From positions 175,218 to 239,217 of the forward strand of contig JASBTF010000002.1 of the NCBI GenBank assembly GCA_030148545.1: a DNA stretch of 64,000 nucleotides. The letters are read 5' to 3'. Within the stretch, counting starts at the first letter, position 1. Each line of letters starts with the position of its first letter. The stretch is from Pseudomonadota bacterium (GTDB lineage Bacteria > Pseudomonadota > Alphaproteobacteria > UBA2136 > JASBTF01). Under the pieces are notes generated by a model that saw only the letters and a program-made list of their open reading frames with translations, was not told where the DNA came from and ran no database searches. The translations under genes were made by a program, and so were the position numbers. This document shows, piece after piece, positions 23,331 through 32,243 of this stretch.

Positions 23331-24380
23331 TTAGTTATTTTTCTCAACTACAATAACAGCGGTGTTGAACCCAGCTTCCACCAGTTTGGCAAGTGCGGCA
23401 TCGGCGGCTTCCACACTGTCGTATGGGCCGCTGCGTACGCGGTGCAGGGTGCGGCCAGCATGCTCAAAGTCAGCAGTGAAGGCATTTGGCTCACGCTCTG
23501 CCAGCAGTGCACGCTGGCGCTGGGCATTATTGTGGTCGCTAAAAGCACCTACCTGAATATAAATTTTTGTCTTTTCAAATTTGTGCTCGGTAATTTTTGG
23601 GTCTGGGCCAGCTGGTAAGTCTTCATAGGCAATGTTTGGCACAGTTTGTTGTGGCGTTGTTTCTACCTGAATTGGTTTACCAGCGCTTAGGTCCACACTG
23701 TCATCACGTTGGCTAATACGGTGGGTAAAGCTGCCGCCAGTTGTTTTTTCTTGTTGTGGTTGGGTGCGGTTTGCGGTGAGGCGGTAATTACTAGAGCTAT
23801 GAGCTTGCGATTTTGGTGTGGCACGTTGCACAATTTGCGTGCCGCGGGCATACATAATTTTATCATCACGCCAGCCTATTGGCATGCCCGGTAGGGCTTC
23901 CACCTCCACCGGGGCCACACCTTGTTCGGCAGTACCTAGTGCTTGTGCTGCACGGTAGGAAAGGTCAATAAGGCGGCCACGAGCAAAGGGGCCACGGTCG
24001 TTTACACGTAGAATAACCGCTTTGTTATTTTCTAAGTTGGTTACTTTTACCCATGTTGGTAGCGGCAGTGTGGGGTGGGCTGCGGTCATCGCAAACATGT
24101 TGTAGCACTCACCATTGGCAGTGAGCTTGGCGTGAAAGTCGCGTCCGTACCAGCTGGCAATCCCCTGTTGTTTATAGCCAGCTGAGCTTTTAAGCGGATA
24201 ATAGGTTATGCCACTAATGGTATAGGGGTTACCGGTTTTTTCATAGCCTTCAAGCGTGCCGGGGGTGCATTCCTTACCGCCAATGCCAGATTTTTTCCAG
24301 GCGTGGCTGGCCAACTGCATGGAGGAGGTACAGCCTGTTAAAACCAAGCCTGCTACTGCAATGGTAAAAAGCTTGTTCAT
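23331..24380 (-). CDS. rlpA: RlpA septal/lytic lipoprotein with SPOR domain
   Basis: An outer-membrane lipoprotein that cleaves denuded glycan strands during division in relatives. The lipobox is LTGC near residue 16. The double-psi beta-barrel follows, with GIASWYGRDFHAKLTANGE, HPTLPLPTWVKVTNL, VNDRGPF and RLIDLSYRAAQALG. A Thr/Gln-rich linker leads to a C-terminal SPOR domain (YIQVGAFSDHNNAQ, RSGPYDSVEAADAALAKL) that should bind septal peptidoglycan. Its start overlaps the stop of the lytic transglycosylase gene (ATGA). Confidence 0.95.
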   Translation of the reverse strand: MNKLFTIAVAGLVLTGCTSSMQLASHAWKKSGIGGKECTPGTLEGYEKTGNPYTISGITYYPLKSSAGYKQQGIASWYGRDFHAKLTANGECYNMFAMTAAHPTLPLPTWVKVTNLENNKAVILRVNDRGPFARGRLIDLSYRAAQALGTAEQGVAPVEVEALPGMPIGWRDDKIMYARGTQIVQRATPKSQAHSSSNYRLTANRTQPQQEKTTGGSFTHRISQRDDSVDLSAGKPIQVETTPQQTVPNIAYEDLPAGPDPKITEHKFEKTKIYIQVGAFSDHNNAQRQRALLAEREPNAFTADFEHAGRTLHRVRSGPYDSVEAADAALAKLVEAGFNTAVIVVEKNN

Positions 24381-25339
24381 GATGCTAAATTCTCCGCTAG
24401 CTTAGCCACTGCAAAAGCAAAGAACGCACTGCGGTTCCAGCGCATAATCACATCAAAATTAGGGTAGGTGAGGTACACCTTGCCGCTTGGCCCTTCCGGA
24501 ATAAACAAGTGTGCCTTGGTATCAGCCGGTAGAGCAAAGCCACCCTTGGCAGCAAACACGCCTAGTTCTTCCCATTCGGCAATTGTTTTACCTTCGGTCA
24601 GGGCGCGAGCACGATACTCCAGCTTGGGCAGAACTTCGCCCAACACCACACGCTGCACAATAGGTTGTCCAGTTTGCCATTTATGTTGTTTTAGGTAGTT
24701 ACCAGCGCTGGCAAATACATCGGCCTCGGTGTGCCAAATGTCCTTTTTGCCATCGCCATTACCATCGGCAGCATAGTTAATAAAACTAGTTGGCATAAAT
24801 TGGCATTGGCCCATTGCCCCCGCCCATGAGCCAGTGGCCTGTGGCGTGGTGTGCCCTTCTTCCACCAGTTGTAATACGGCAAACAATTCTTTACGGAAAA
24901 ACTCCTTACGGTGAGACTCGTACACCAGTGTGGTTAGCGCCGGGATAACCTCAAACCCGCCGGTGAGTTTGCCGTAGTAGGTCTCAATACCCCACAGTGC
25001 AGTAATAACTTCCGCCGGCACGCCTGATTGCGCAGCGGCGCGGTTTAGGTCGTCAGCATAGGTCGCCATTTTCTTTTTACCGCGGGCAATGCGTTCGTCC
25101 GATACAAGGCTACCGTGGTAGCGCTTAAAGCTAAATTTACTTTCTGGCTGGTTGGTACGTTTCTTTTGCACGTGTTCTAGCGGTTGTGGGTTATCACCCA
25201 GGCCTGCATCCAGAATGCTCACGCTCAAGCCAGCGGCGGCAACGTCCGCACGTAGTTGTTCCAAAAAGGTGTCAAAGCCTTGGCTATGGCACACGTTGGC
25301 GGTTAAAATTAGGCCCGTAAAAAGAGATAAAAAACGCAT
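24377..25339 (-). CDS. Membrane-bound/periplasmic lytic murein transglycosylase (MltB/SltB family)
   Basis: Cleaves peptidoglycan glycan strands. I start at ATG 25339 because it gives a signal peptide (MRFLSLFTGLILTANVCHS); the open frame extends 36 bases further. The catalytic segment WGIETYYG contains the active-site Glu, and QFMPTSFINYAADGNGDGKKDIW is the family's conserved Ca-binding-like stretch. Lacks a lipobox and a C-terminal peptidoglycan-binding domain, so it is the SltB-type soluble form. Translationally coupled to rlpA. Confidence 0.93.
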   Translation of the reverse strand: MRFLSLFTGLILTANVCHSQGFDTFLEQLRADVAAAGLSVSILDAGLGDNPQPLEHVQKKRTNQPESKFSFKRYHGSLVSDERIARGKKKMATYADDLNRAAAQSGVPAEVITALWGIETYYGKLTGGFEVIPALTTLVYESHRKEFFRKELFAVLQLVEEGHTTPQATGSWAGAMGQCQFMPTSFINYAADGNGDGKKDIWHTEADVFASAGNYLKQHKWQTGQPIVQRVVLGEVLPKLEYRARALTEGKTIAEWEELGVFAAKGGFALPADTKAHLFIPEGPSGKVYLTYPNFDVIMRWNRSAFFAFAVAKLAENLAS

Positions 25340-25416
25340 GGCCAACATGGTAGCGGCTTGCTCTTCTGGTCGCAATGTTAATCGGCTTAAAGCGTTGCGA
25401 GTTTATGTTTAACAAG

Positions 25417-25447
25417 TAAAAAACCGCCCATAGTGGGCGGTTTTTTT
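25417..25447 (-). terminator. Terminator after the TonB receptor gene
   Basis: AAAAAACCGCCCA-tag-TGGGCGGTTTTTTT, 15 bases after the receptor stop codon; probably works in both directions. Confidence 0.9.
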
Positions 25448-25461
25448 GAGTGCGTACAGTA

Positions 25462-27477
25462 TTAGAACTGACGACGTACACCAAACAGGAAGGTTGTTCC
25501 AATGGTACTGGTTGCTGAATTACCCAGTGTCGCATTTTCACGGTAACCCCAGTCGCGGTAGTTATCGATCAGGTTACGACCGGTCAAGCTCAGCTCAGTC
25601 ATGTCATCCCACTGGTAGATCCCTTTCAGGTTCAGGATGTAGCGATCTTCAATACGCTCTTCCACCAATGATGGTGCACCTACAGGAAGCTGTGCTTCAC
25701 GGCGGTGGTTAATGGCAGATACGTAGTGGAAGTCTCCACCAATGTTCCACTTACTGTTGATGTCATAATCAGCAGCCAAGCTAAACTGGTGTTTAGGCTG
25801 AGAACCTTCAAAGTGGAGCTCGCGGTTGTTTACAGCTTTGTCTTCCATTGCCATAAAGGTATAAGCGGCCATCCAGTCAATACCCTTGTGCGTACCATCC
25901 AGAGTTAGCTCCAAACCGTAGTTTTCAACTTTACCACCGTTGGCAAAGTAGTACTGTGGTGTAAAGCCGTTCAGGTCAATCTCAGGCACAATTACATCTT
26001 CAACACTTTGGTGGAAAATGCTTGCTTTGAAATTGCTCTGATACTCAGGTAGAGCACGGTTGTACGCTAGCTCGTAAGAGGTTAGCTCTTCCGGCTGAAT
26101 GTATGGATCACCGTAGAAACCAAGCGCACCACCCAACAGTGATACATGGCTACCCATTTCTACCAAGCTTGGTAGGTGTTGGCCACGTGCTACTGTTGCG
26201 CGGAAACGGTCTTTATCAGTCATTTTGTAAACCAAAGAGCTGTTAAAGGCGATGGCGCTGTGGGTTTGGTTAAAGTCCTCAGTAGTCATTGGGCCAAATA
26301 CGGCATCAGTGTCAGATTGAGAATCTAGGTGGTCAAAGCGAATCGCGTTGGTGAATGACCATGCATCATCAATTTGCCAGTCCCACATGGCATTAGCACC
26401 AATCACGCTGTAGTCAAAAGTTTGGCTACCAGCAAACTGGCCGCTAAAATTGGTTTTGCGGTATTCTGTACCCACACGCAGACTGTGTTGAGCATTCAGC
26501 TTACGCAGATTTTCCAACTTTAAAGAAGTCAGGTTTACCTGCATCCCAAAACCCTTAGCGTCCTGAGTGGTGTGGTAGGCTGTTGCGGTAACAAGTCCAT
26601 GTTTATCGGTGTTATGGCTATAGGCAATTTTCAAGGCGCCTAGGTCTTGACCAGCACCAGCAGAGTCATAAGGTACAGCATTTTGTGCATCACCCAATAC
26701 CATAGAACCTTCTACACGTAGCTCACGATCACTATCAATTTGCCACAAGTAGTCAGCAGCTACGCTACGGTTGAATACTTCGTCGTTGTTGTCTGTTTCT
26801 GGGTTTTGGTTAGCACGTTGGTTGCTGTGGTTGTTTTCAAAGCCATCGCTTTCAACATAACCAGCAGAAAGGCGAATACCCATGTCGTCACGCAGGCGTT
26901 GGGTGGTTACACCATTTACTTCATAGCGGTTGTAGTTACCAACACGTGCCTGTACTTCATCAATATCCATGTTGAGTGGATCAACAGTTACAATGTTAAT
27001 TACACCAGCCTCAGCATTAAATCCAAACAGTGATGAGTTTGGCCCACGAACTACTTCAATTTGCTGAATCTCATTCATTTGAATCGGCATGTGGTTCCAG
27101 TACATTGCGCCATAGCTGTCAGCGCTGAGCTGGCGGCCGTTCAATAGTACCAAAATACGGTTAGATGAACGGGTGTTAAAACCACGGATAGAGACATCAG
27201 AACCGGTAATGCTACCACGTGTTACTTCCACACCAGCAAACTTGCGCAGTAGTTGTGGAATATCTTCAGCTTTGCTTTTCAGGATATCTTCACGGGTGAT
27301 AATTTCCATAGAAGCAGGTGCTTCAGACGCACGCTGTGGTTTACCAGTAGCACTGGTGGTTACTGGCTCGCCAAAAATGCTTTCCAGCACGTTATAGTTA
27401 ATTGTCTTTGCATTTGCTGCTGCGCTTACCATAAGCACAGAAGTTAGTGCAGAAGTAACAATAAGTTTTTTATTCAT
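25462..27477 (-). CDS. TonB-dependent outer-membrane receptor
   Basis: A 671-residue outer-membrane beta-barrel with a signal peptide (MNKKLIVTSALTSVLMVSAAANA). It has a plug domain (ASMEIITREDILKSKAEDIPQLLRKFAGVEV, SIRGFNTRSSNRILVLLNGR, EVVRGPNSSLFGFNAEAGVINIVT) and the terminal aromatic residue needed for barrel assembly (GVRRQF). The ligand cannot be read from the sequence; plug and barrel resemble the vitamin B12/colicin I receptor class. It lies 16 bp after a YfiR-like periplasmic gene, a pairing seen in signalling loci. Confidence 0.95.
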   Translation of the reverse strand: MNKKLIVTSALTSVLMVSAAANAKTINYNVLESIFGEPVTTSATGKPQRASEAPASMEIITREDILKSKAEDIPQLLRKFAGVEVTRGSITGSDVSIRGFNTRSSNRILVLLNGRQLSADSYGAMYWNHMPIQMNEIQQIEVVRGPNSSLFGFNAEAGVINIVTVDPLNMDIDEVQARVGNYNRYEVNGVTTQRLRDDMGIRLSAGYVESDGFENNHSNQRANQNPETDNNDEVFNRSVAADYLWQIDSDRELRVEGSMVLGDAQNAVPYDSAGAGQDLGALKIAYSHNTDKHGLVTATAYHTTQDAKGFGMQVNLTSLKLENLRKLNAQHSLRVGTEYRKTNFSGQFAGSQTFDYSVIGANAMWDWQIDDAWSFTNAIRFDHLDSQSDTDAVFGPMTTEDFNQTHSAIAFNSSLVYKMTDKDRFRATVARGQHLPSLVEMGSHVSLLGGALGFYGDPYIQPEELTSYELAYNRALPEYQSNFKASIFHQSVEDVIVPEIDLNGFTPQYYFANGGKVENYGLELTLDGTHKGIDWMAAYTFMAMEDKAVNNRELHFEGSQPKHQFSLAADYDINSKWNIGGDFHYVSAINHRREAQLPVGAPSLVEERIEDRYILNLKGIYQWDDMTELSLTGRNLIDNYRDWGYRENATLGNSATSTIGTTFLFGVRRQF

Positions 27478-27492
27478 TGTTCTTACCCCTTA

Positions 27493-28023
27493 TTAAATTT
27501 CTTTAACCATAAATTCAAAGGCGCTATCGAAGCTCAAACCACTATCGCGGTACAAACTACCGTTTAGTGTAATGTTCACCGAACTACCTACATCAATGCC
27601 CAAAGTACAATTTCCAGCTTCTACACAGCCCATATCGCTTGTTACAATAAGAGACTTATTGCTGGTTGCATTGTCTTTTAGTGCAGCTTGTGCTCCTGCA
27701 GAAACGCCGCTTGTTACAAATACTAGCGGGTTATTTGCACTTGCAGCCTGGTCTTCAGTTACCTCTTTAATGGTAATGGTGTGCTTAGGTGCACTGTAGC
27801 CACCACCAATAATAGATTTAATGCTGTCTAAATCAGCTTTACTACCTGCATCCGCAGGGTTGTAAACAACCGCCATTTCAACAGAACCTGCAGCAATATC
27901 CTTAGATAGCAGCAAGATTTTGCCCATGGAGGCCAACTCGTTGGCATTGACTTCTGCCTGTGCTGTGCTGCTCATCAACACAGAAGAGGCAAGAGCCATT
28001 GCGGTAAACAAATGTTTTTTCAC
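27493..28023 (-). CDS. Periplasmic YfiR-like (DUF4154-like) protein
   Basis: A 176-residue exported protein with a clean signal peptide (MKKHLFTAMALASSVLMSSTAQA). The mature part alternates strands and helices, and its second half (SLIVTSDMGCVEAGNCTLGIDVGSSVNITLN, then a late hydrophobic strand) follows the layout of YfiR/DUF4154 proteins. YfiR represses a diguanylate cyclase in Pseudomonas. Homology is weak by eye and the call is tentative. Two cysteines (GCVEAGNC) could form a disulfide. It is the first gene of a unit with the TonB receptor and faces a divergent chemoreceptor. Confidence 0.5.
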   Translation of the reverse strand: MKKHLFTAMALASSVLMSSTAQAEVNANELASMGKILLLSKDIAAGSVEMAVVYNPADAGSKADLDSIKSIIGGGYSAPKHTITIKEVTEDQAASANNPLVFVTSGVSAGAQAALKDNATSNKSLIVTSDMGCVEAGNCTLGIDVGSSVNITLNGSLYRDSGLSFDSAFEFMVKEI

Positions 28024-28096
28024 GCTACCGACCTTACTTTGTTATTATTAATTCCATTTTTTCGTTTGCTACTACCGCCAGAAGCCTTTGACTTTA

Positions 28097-28117
28097 ACGT
28101 AAAAGCTCGTTACGTTG
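28097..28117. promoter_or_regulatory. Perfect dyad in the YfiR/chemoreceptor divergent promoter
   Basis: AACGTAA-aagctcg-TTACGTT, a 7+7 inverted repeat midway between the divergent start codons (28023 and 28203). A second small dyad GCTAaatatgTAGC follows at about 28118. Position suggests a shared operator. Confidence 0.45.
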
Positions 28118-28202
28118 CTAAATATGTAGCAAGCAAAGTATTGCGGAATTGCTATTAAAAAGAAAGACGCACCAAAGAAAAATAAATAAGCGCTTATCAC
28201 AT

Positions 28203-30002
28203 ATGAATGCTCGTAATATCTTGATCACGGTTGGTTTTTTACTTGTTGGGGGGATTGTCACCCTTGGTATTCTTTATATGAATACTGTGACACAACAACA
28301 ACATTTGGCCAGCCGGTTACAATTACAAAATGTAGTTTATGATGTTGCCTCTCAAAAAGAATATAACAATTACAAGCAGATAATCGAAGGTGTGGTGAGA
28401 AAAAGCCCTGCCAACACAAATATCACACCCAGCCAGCTTGAACAAATCAACCGCTTTTTAGAAGAGGCTAACATCCCTCGCAAAAAAGCTTGGAATGATC
28501 TGGAAAAGCTGGAAACAAGTGGTGCTCTACAAGGTTTAAATGCTGCCCAAGCACAAAGTACTTTTGGTGATATTAAACTAATGATGGATCACCTGCAGGT
28601 TGCATTGTTCGAAACAGAAAGCTTTGCAGAAGAAGGTTTATACCAAAACTTGCTGGTTAAACCTATTCTACGCAACGTAATTTATTATACGAGCTTAGAG
28701 CAGCTGTTTATGACGCTATTGATCAGCAAAAAAATTACACTCAACGATGAGGTTAAAAACCAGCTTTTACAATCACGTAAGTTTGTAGAAAACGATTTAG
28801 AACAACTGAAGTATCTTCAAGAGCTAGGGCAAGTGTCAGAAGATGTTTCTGATCGTTTAAATGTTCTGGAAGAAAGCTTTGCAAGCTTTGAGGACTTAAA
28901 GCGTAAGGTTTACGCAGCCTCACTACTTGATTTACCACTACCAATGAGTACCGAAGAGTGGCTAGCCCAGTCCAGCAATATTCTGCAGCAAGTACAAGAT
29001 GTGGCAACAGCAGTGAGCCAACCTGTAGCGGAGCTCATGTCTGAAACAGCAGAAGAAAAGCAAAGCTTAATGTTGATGATTATTGTAGCGGCTGTTGTTG
29101 GTGCTTTGCTACTGTTGGGTTTAATGGTGCTGGTACAGCAAAAAATCTTGAACCCGCTCTCTAAACAAAAAGAGCTCCGGATAGAGTTTGAAACCAGCAT
29201 TGCTAGTGTTATTCGGTCATTAAAAGAAAATTCAACGGAGTTAGATGGTACCGCTGTAGCTATGCGCAGCGCATCTGACCAACTTACCAGTGAATCTACC
29301 AAAGTAGCACGTGAAGTGCAAAATTCTGCGGCTAATGTAGACAGCGTGGCAAATGCCATTCATGAGCTAAACAGCACCGCAACGCATATCAATACCGAGG
29401 CACAGCGCGTAGCGACATATATTGGCTCTGCAAATGGAAAAATGGAGCACACCGAGCATATGATGCAGTCCATGGTAGATGCTTCTAACAAGGTGGGTGA
29501 AGTAGTGAATATGATTAGTGATATTGCGCAGCAAACCAACCTACTTGCACTAAACGCATCTATTGAAGCAGCACATGCTGGAGAATCTGGCCGTGGCTTT
29601 GCTGTAGTGGCAGAAGAAGTGAAAAAACTATCTGAAGAAACCGATACCGCAACACAACAAATTCGTACTGTAGTATCGGAAATCCAACAGCACTCTGCCC
29701 AAGCTCACGAAGCTATGTCTGACGTTGCAGAAACAATGGGCGAAGTTGACGCAATTTCTAACAAAATTCGTGCTTCTATGCAGGAACAGTCAGCAGCGAC
29801 TGATCATATTGCTTCCAATGCAATGGAAGCTGGCGAAAGTACCAATAAGGTGCAAACCAGCATTGCTTTAGTATCGAGCGAGGTAGAAAAAAACCAAAAT
29901 GCTAGCAACAAAGTAACGACCTCTGTAGAAGGGTTACAGCGTCAAGTTGCTCAGCTTGATGATGTTTCAAACCGCTTTATGGAAGTAATGCGTAAGTTGT
30001 AA
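28203..30002 (+). CDS. Methyl-accepting chemotaxis protein without HAMP
   Basis: A 599-residue transmembrane chemoreceptor. The first helix is at about 4-25, a long helical periplasmic sensor follows to about 295, the second helix is around [21 protein letters not shown], then a cytoplasmic coiled coil. The signalling tip reads [34 protein letters not shown], the most conserved MCP segment. I see no HAMP domain between helix 2 and the methylation region. There is no C-terminal CheR-binding pentapeptide. Start ATG 28203 is chosen because the first helix follows directly. The facing YfiR-TonB genes suggest a shared stimulus. Confidence 0.93.
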   Translation: MNARNILITVGFLLVGGIVTLGILYMNTVTQQQHLASRLQLQNVVYDVASQKEYNNYKQIIEGVVRKSPANTNITPSQLEQINRFLEEANIPRKKAWNDLEKLETSGALQGLNAAQAQSTFGDIKLMMDHLQVALFETESFAEEGLYQNLLVKPILRNVIYYTSLEQLFMTLLISKKITLNDEVKNQLLQSRKFVENDLEQLKYLQELGQVSEDVSDRLNVLEESFASFEDLKRKVYAASLLDLPLPMSTEEWLAQSSNILQQVQDVATAVSQPVAELMSETAEEKQSLMLMIIVAAVVGALLLLGLMVLVQQKILNPLSKQKELRIEFETSIASVIRSLKENSTELDGTAVAMRSASDQLTSESTKVAREVQNSAANVDSVANAIHELNSTATHINTEAQRVATYIGSANGKMEHTEHMMQSMVDASNKVGEVVNMISDIAQQTNLLALNASIEAAHAGESGRGFAVVAEEVKKLSEETDTATQQIRTVVSEIQQHSAQAHEAMSDVAETMGEVDAISNKIRASMQEQSAATDHIASNAMEAGESTNKVQTSIALVSSEVEKNQNASNKVTTSVEGLQRQVAQLDDVSNRFMEVMRKL

Positions 30003-30020
30003 TAGCTATATTTTTTGGTA

Positions 30021-30050
30021 AAAAAGGCCACCCTATTGGGTGGCCTTTTT
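30021..30050. terminator. Bidirectional terminator
   Basis: AAAAAGGCCACCC-tatt-GGGTGGCCTTTTT between the chemoreceptor and the convergent MFS gene. Confidence 0.92.
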
Positions 30051-30056
30051 CAAGAG

Positions 30057-31235
30057 CTAAATCACCTTGTGGTGTTTAAGGCAAAAGGTTGCAGCACCCA
30101 AGCCCACAAAGCACAGTAAGCCAATAACCAGCATGGCACTTTGCACGCCAGCATTATCGCTAGTAGTGCCCACCAGCGGCGCTACAACAAAGAACATCAA
30201 CTGCGGTGCCAACATAGCAGTAGAGCTAATGGTGGCACGTCGTGGGGCCCATTTTTCACATAAACGACTATGAATCGCATGGGTCAAAATAGGGCGTGCA
30301 ATACCAAACAAGCCGCTACAGCTCATCAGTAGAGCAATACCAATGCCCCCAGCCCAAAAACCAGCGGTGAAGAAAACCACAACAGGCAGTAGGTAAAAAC
30401 CACCTATTACCAGCCATTTCAAGCTAAGGTGTTGCTCAATTTTGTGCGATAGCTCGCCACCCAGCCAGCCCAAAAACAGGCCACCAGCAACCAACCAGCC
30501 AAACCACTGCGGGTTAATGTTGAGCGATGCGTAATACGGCTGTTGCAACCACACACCTGTTTTTGTGAGCGCAAACATTATCCCAATAAACAGAATAATG
30601 CACGCAATCTCACGGTGAGTGAGCGCATAGCGCACGCTGTTGAGCATGTCCTGCAGCGGGTGGCCTTTCACAGCACGTTTGTGTCGCTTGGGCTCACGTA
30701 GCATCAGCGCTGGTATCGCTGCCAAAGCACACGTTGCAGCACTAAGCAGAATCGGCAAGTGCGGGTTATAGGTGTACATAATGCCCCCAATTACTGTTGC
30801 CACAGCGGTGGAGAGCAAACCCAACCCAACCATACGACCAGTCATGCGTTTGTATAATGCATCACGGTCGTGGCGGTGGTTTACCGTATCATACAGTAGC
30901 GATGTATCAGTACCCGAAACCAGCGATATACCAATAGCGGAAACCACTTGGCCCAGTACCCACATCTCAAAGCCAGGAGCAAAAGCCAGTATCACTATGC
31001 CAATTGCATCAATCAGTGCGCCAAGGACAATAACGTATTTGCGTTTCCACATGTCCGAGAGCCAGCCAGAGGGAATCTCAAACACCATCAGTGCAAAGGC
31101 AAATATAGCTTCCGCCAGCATAAACTGCGCCACGGTTAAGCCTTTGTAGGTCATGGTGTAAAGCACCAAAACCGGCAGTACAAACAAGGTATTACGCAAA
31201 ATCGCAATAGCTATCAGCAAGTAAATGTTCCGCAT
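30057..31235 (-). CDS. Major facilitator superfamily transporter
   Basis: A 392-residue inner-membrane protein with about 12 helices. GGAGG five bases before ATG 31235 decides the start; the open frame runs on for another 117 bases upstream. The loop after helix 2 reads EIPSGWLSDMWKRKYVI, a variant of the GxLaDrxGrr motif of MFS carriers. Substrate unknown; such families often export drugs or metabolites. It is transcribed alone. Confidence 0.9.
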   Translation of the reverse strand: MRNIYLLIAIAILRNTLFVLPVLVLYTMTYKGLTVAQFMLAEAIFAFALMVFEIPSGWLSDMWKRKYVIVLGALIDAIGIVILAFAPGFEMWVLGQVVSAIGISLVSGTDTSLLYDTVNHRHDRDALYKRMTGRMVGLGLLSTAVATVIGGIMYTYNPHLPILLSAATCALAAIPALMLREPKRHKRAVKGHPLQDMLNSVRYALTHREIACIILFIGIMFALTKTGVWLQQPYYASLNINPQWFGWLVAGGLFLGWLGGELSHKIEQHLSLKWLVIGGFYLLPVVVFFTAGFWAGGIGIALLMSCSGLFGIARPILTHAIHSRLCEKWAPRRATISSTAMLAPQLMFFVVAPLVGTTSDNAGVQSAMLVIGLLCFVGLGAATFCLKHHKVI

Positions 31236-31357
31236 AGGAACCTCCATTAAGAGCTTCGTTCTATCAGTTGTTATCCAACAGCAAAAAAACAACCTTATTT
31301 TTGCTGTCACATTGCACTGTGGGAACCTTAGCAAAGCAAAGGTTGTCCTCATGCATG

Positions 31358-31378
31358 GGTCGTGAATACGTCACGACC
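31358..31378. promoter_or_regulatory. Dyad upstream of the MFS gene
   Basis: GGTCGTGA-atacg-TCACGACC, an 8-bp perfect inverted repeat 120 bp upstream of the MFS start. A second small one, TGGGT-ttat-ACCCA, is at 31482-31495. The roughly 380 bases between the MFS gene and the repeat at 31618 contain no gene I can support; these dyads may be operators. Confidence 0.35.
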
Positions 31379-31617
31379 AAGCTACTTGCTTAAATAGCTT
31401 TCATATTCGCAGTAGGAGACATCTAGACCGGGAAACGGGAGCGTGATGCCCCCCATCAACATATAACAGTAGTAGACCCACTGGGTTTATACCCACGTAG
31501 GACCCCACAAGTTCGTGATACTGTCTGTTGTATGTTCATATAATTAGTGTGGATACAATTCGCCCCAAATGCAAGCTCTAAAATGAAAAAATGTTTTTCA
31601 GTGTATAAAATTTTTTT

Positions 31618-31758
31618 CGCCATCCCTAGTTGGCGGAGGTCCAAGAAACTTCTTAGTGCCAGCTTTAGGATGATGGGGTACTAGGGGGTTCGCAGCCCGC
31701 TAGGGCTGGCACCCCTAGGAGCAAGGGGCGGCTTTGCCGACCCCGCAGCGAATCTAAA
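31618..31758 (-). repeat. Three-hairpin intergenic repeat, copy 3 (tRNA-Arg tail, with insertion)
   Basis: Minus-strand order: lead ATTTAGATTCGCTGC, hairpin 1 GGGG-TCGGCAAAGCCG-CCCC, about 60 bp of extra palindromic DNA (31664-31726, itself with CTAGGGG and CCCTAG pieces), then GGCACTAAGAAG-TTTCTTGG (hairpin 2 CTAAGAA/TTCTTGG), the constant GGACCTCCGCCAAC, and the end GGGATGGCG. Hairpin 3 is missing. It follows a split copy of tRNA-Arg(TCT), mirroring copy 1. Confidence 0.8.
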
Positions 31759-31761
31759 TCA

Positions 31762-31856
31762 CGCCCGCTCGGCAGGACTGACGCTCGCCATGCTGCCTCG
31801 CGCCCTACGGGCTGCTACGCCGTCCCAAAGTGACGTGCTATCACTTTGGCGAACCT
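31762..31856 (-). repeat. Split copy of the tRNA-Arg(TCT) 3' end
   Basis: 31762-31779 matches the tRNA-Arg(TCT) 3' end at 16 of 18 bases. CGAACCT at 31850-31856 supplies the next seven tRNA bases. The 70 bp between (31780-31849) interrupt the copy in the T-loop, as at the Leu and Arg(ACG) loci. CGAACC-tata-GGTTCG forms a perfect hairpin at the T-arm piece. The insert contains the hairpin CCAAAGTGA/TCACTTTGG and the motifs CGCGAGGCAGCATG and CCCGTAGGG shared with the Leu insert. Confidence 0.65.
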
Positions 31857-31885
31857 ATAGGTTCGATCCTACACGGAACGAACAA

Positions 31886-31928
31886 ATGAATTAACCGAAG
31901 CAAGCTTCACTTACTTCGGTTAATTCAT
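31886..31928 (-). terminator. Original tRNA-Arg(TCT) terminator, now 3.8 kb from its gene
   Basis: A 15-bp stem ATGAATTAACCGAAG / CTTCGGTTAATTCAT directly after the displaced tRNA 3' fragment. The arms are AT-rich without a long T-tract, but position matches the terminators after the other tRNAs. Confidence 0.6.
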
Positions 31929-31985
31929 GGCCCGCCCGGCAGGACTCGAACCTGCAACCGTCTGCTTAGAAGGCGCATGTTCTAT
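31928..31985 (-). repeat. Displaced tRNA-Arg(TCT) 3' fragment (attachment-site copy)
   Basis: 31928-31974 is identical to 35731-35777; the next 11 bases match at 8 positions. It lacks the D-arm and 5' acceptor strand, so it is not a functional tRNA. Read as the far attachment site of the island. Confidence 0.85.
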
Positions 31986-32092
31986 ACATTTAATATCGAC
32001 GCAATATCCAATTAATACCAAGCTCAGCTTAACCTTTAAGTTTTTATATGGTTTTTAATACGTCCCTTTTTGGAGGTGTTTTTAAAATAAAT

Positions 32093-32106
32093 GGTGACCG
32101 TTTGGT
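32093..32106 (+). repeat. GGTGACCGTTTGGT repeat, left island end
   Basis: A 14-bp sequence identical to that at 35642-35655 near the right end, in the same orientation and about 120 bp from the core copy. Probably a recombinase arm-type site. The 32000-32240 stretch otherwise holds no convincing gene; a 68-codon plus-strand frame there has no ribosome site. Confidence 0.6.
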
Positions 32107-32243
32107 ATAAACCAGCTAGTATCATGAGAGAAAAATCTAATATAAAAATACAATTTACTCTTACTTTAATAGCAAAAACTCAGTGCTCTCAGGCTATCAT
32201 TTCTTTACAAATATTGTGCTTTTTGGTGCTTTATCAGGTTTTT

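Noticed and set aside
31928-31985. Possible second functional tRNA-Arg
   Set aside because: Only the 3' half is present; the D-arm and 5' acceptor strand are replaced by unrelated AT-rich sequence. It is an attachment-site copy.
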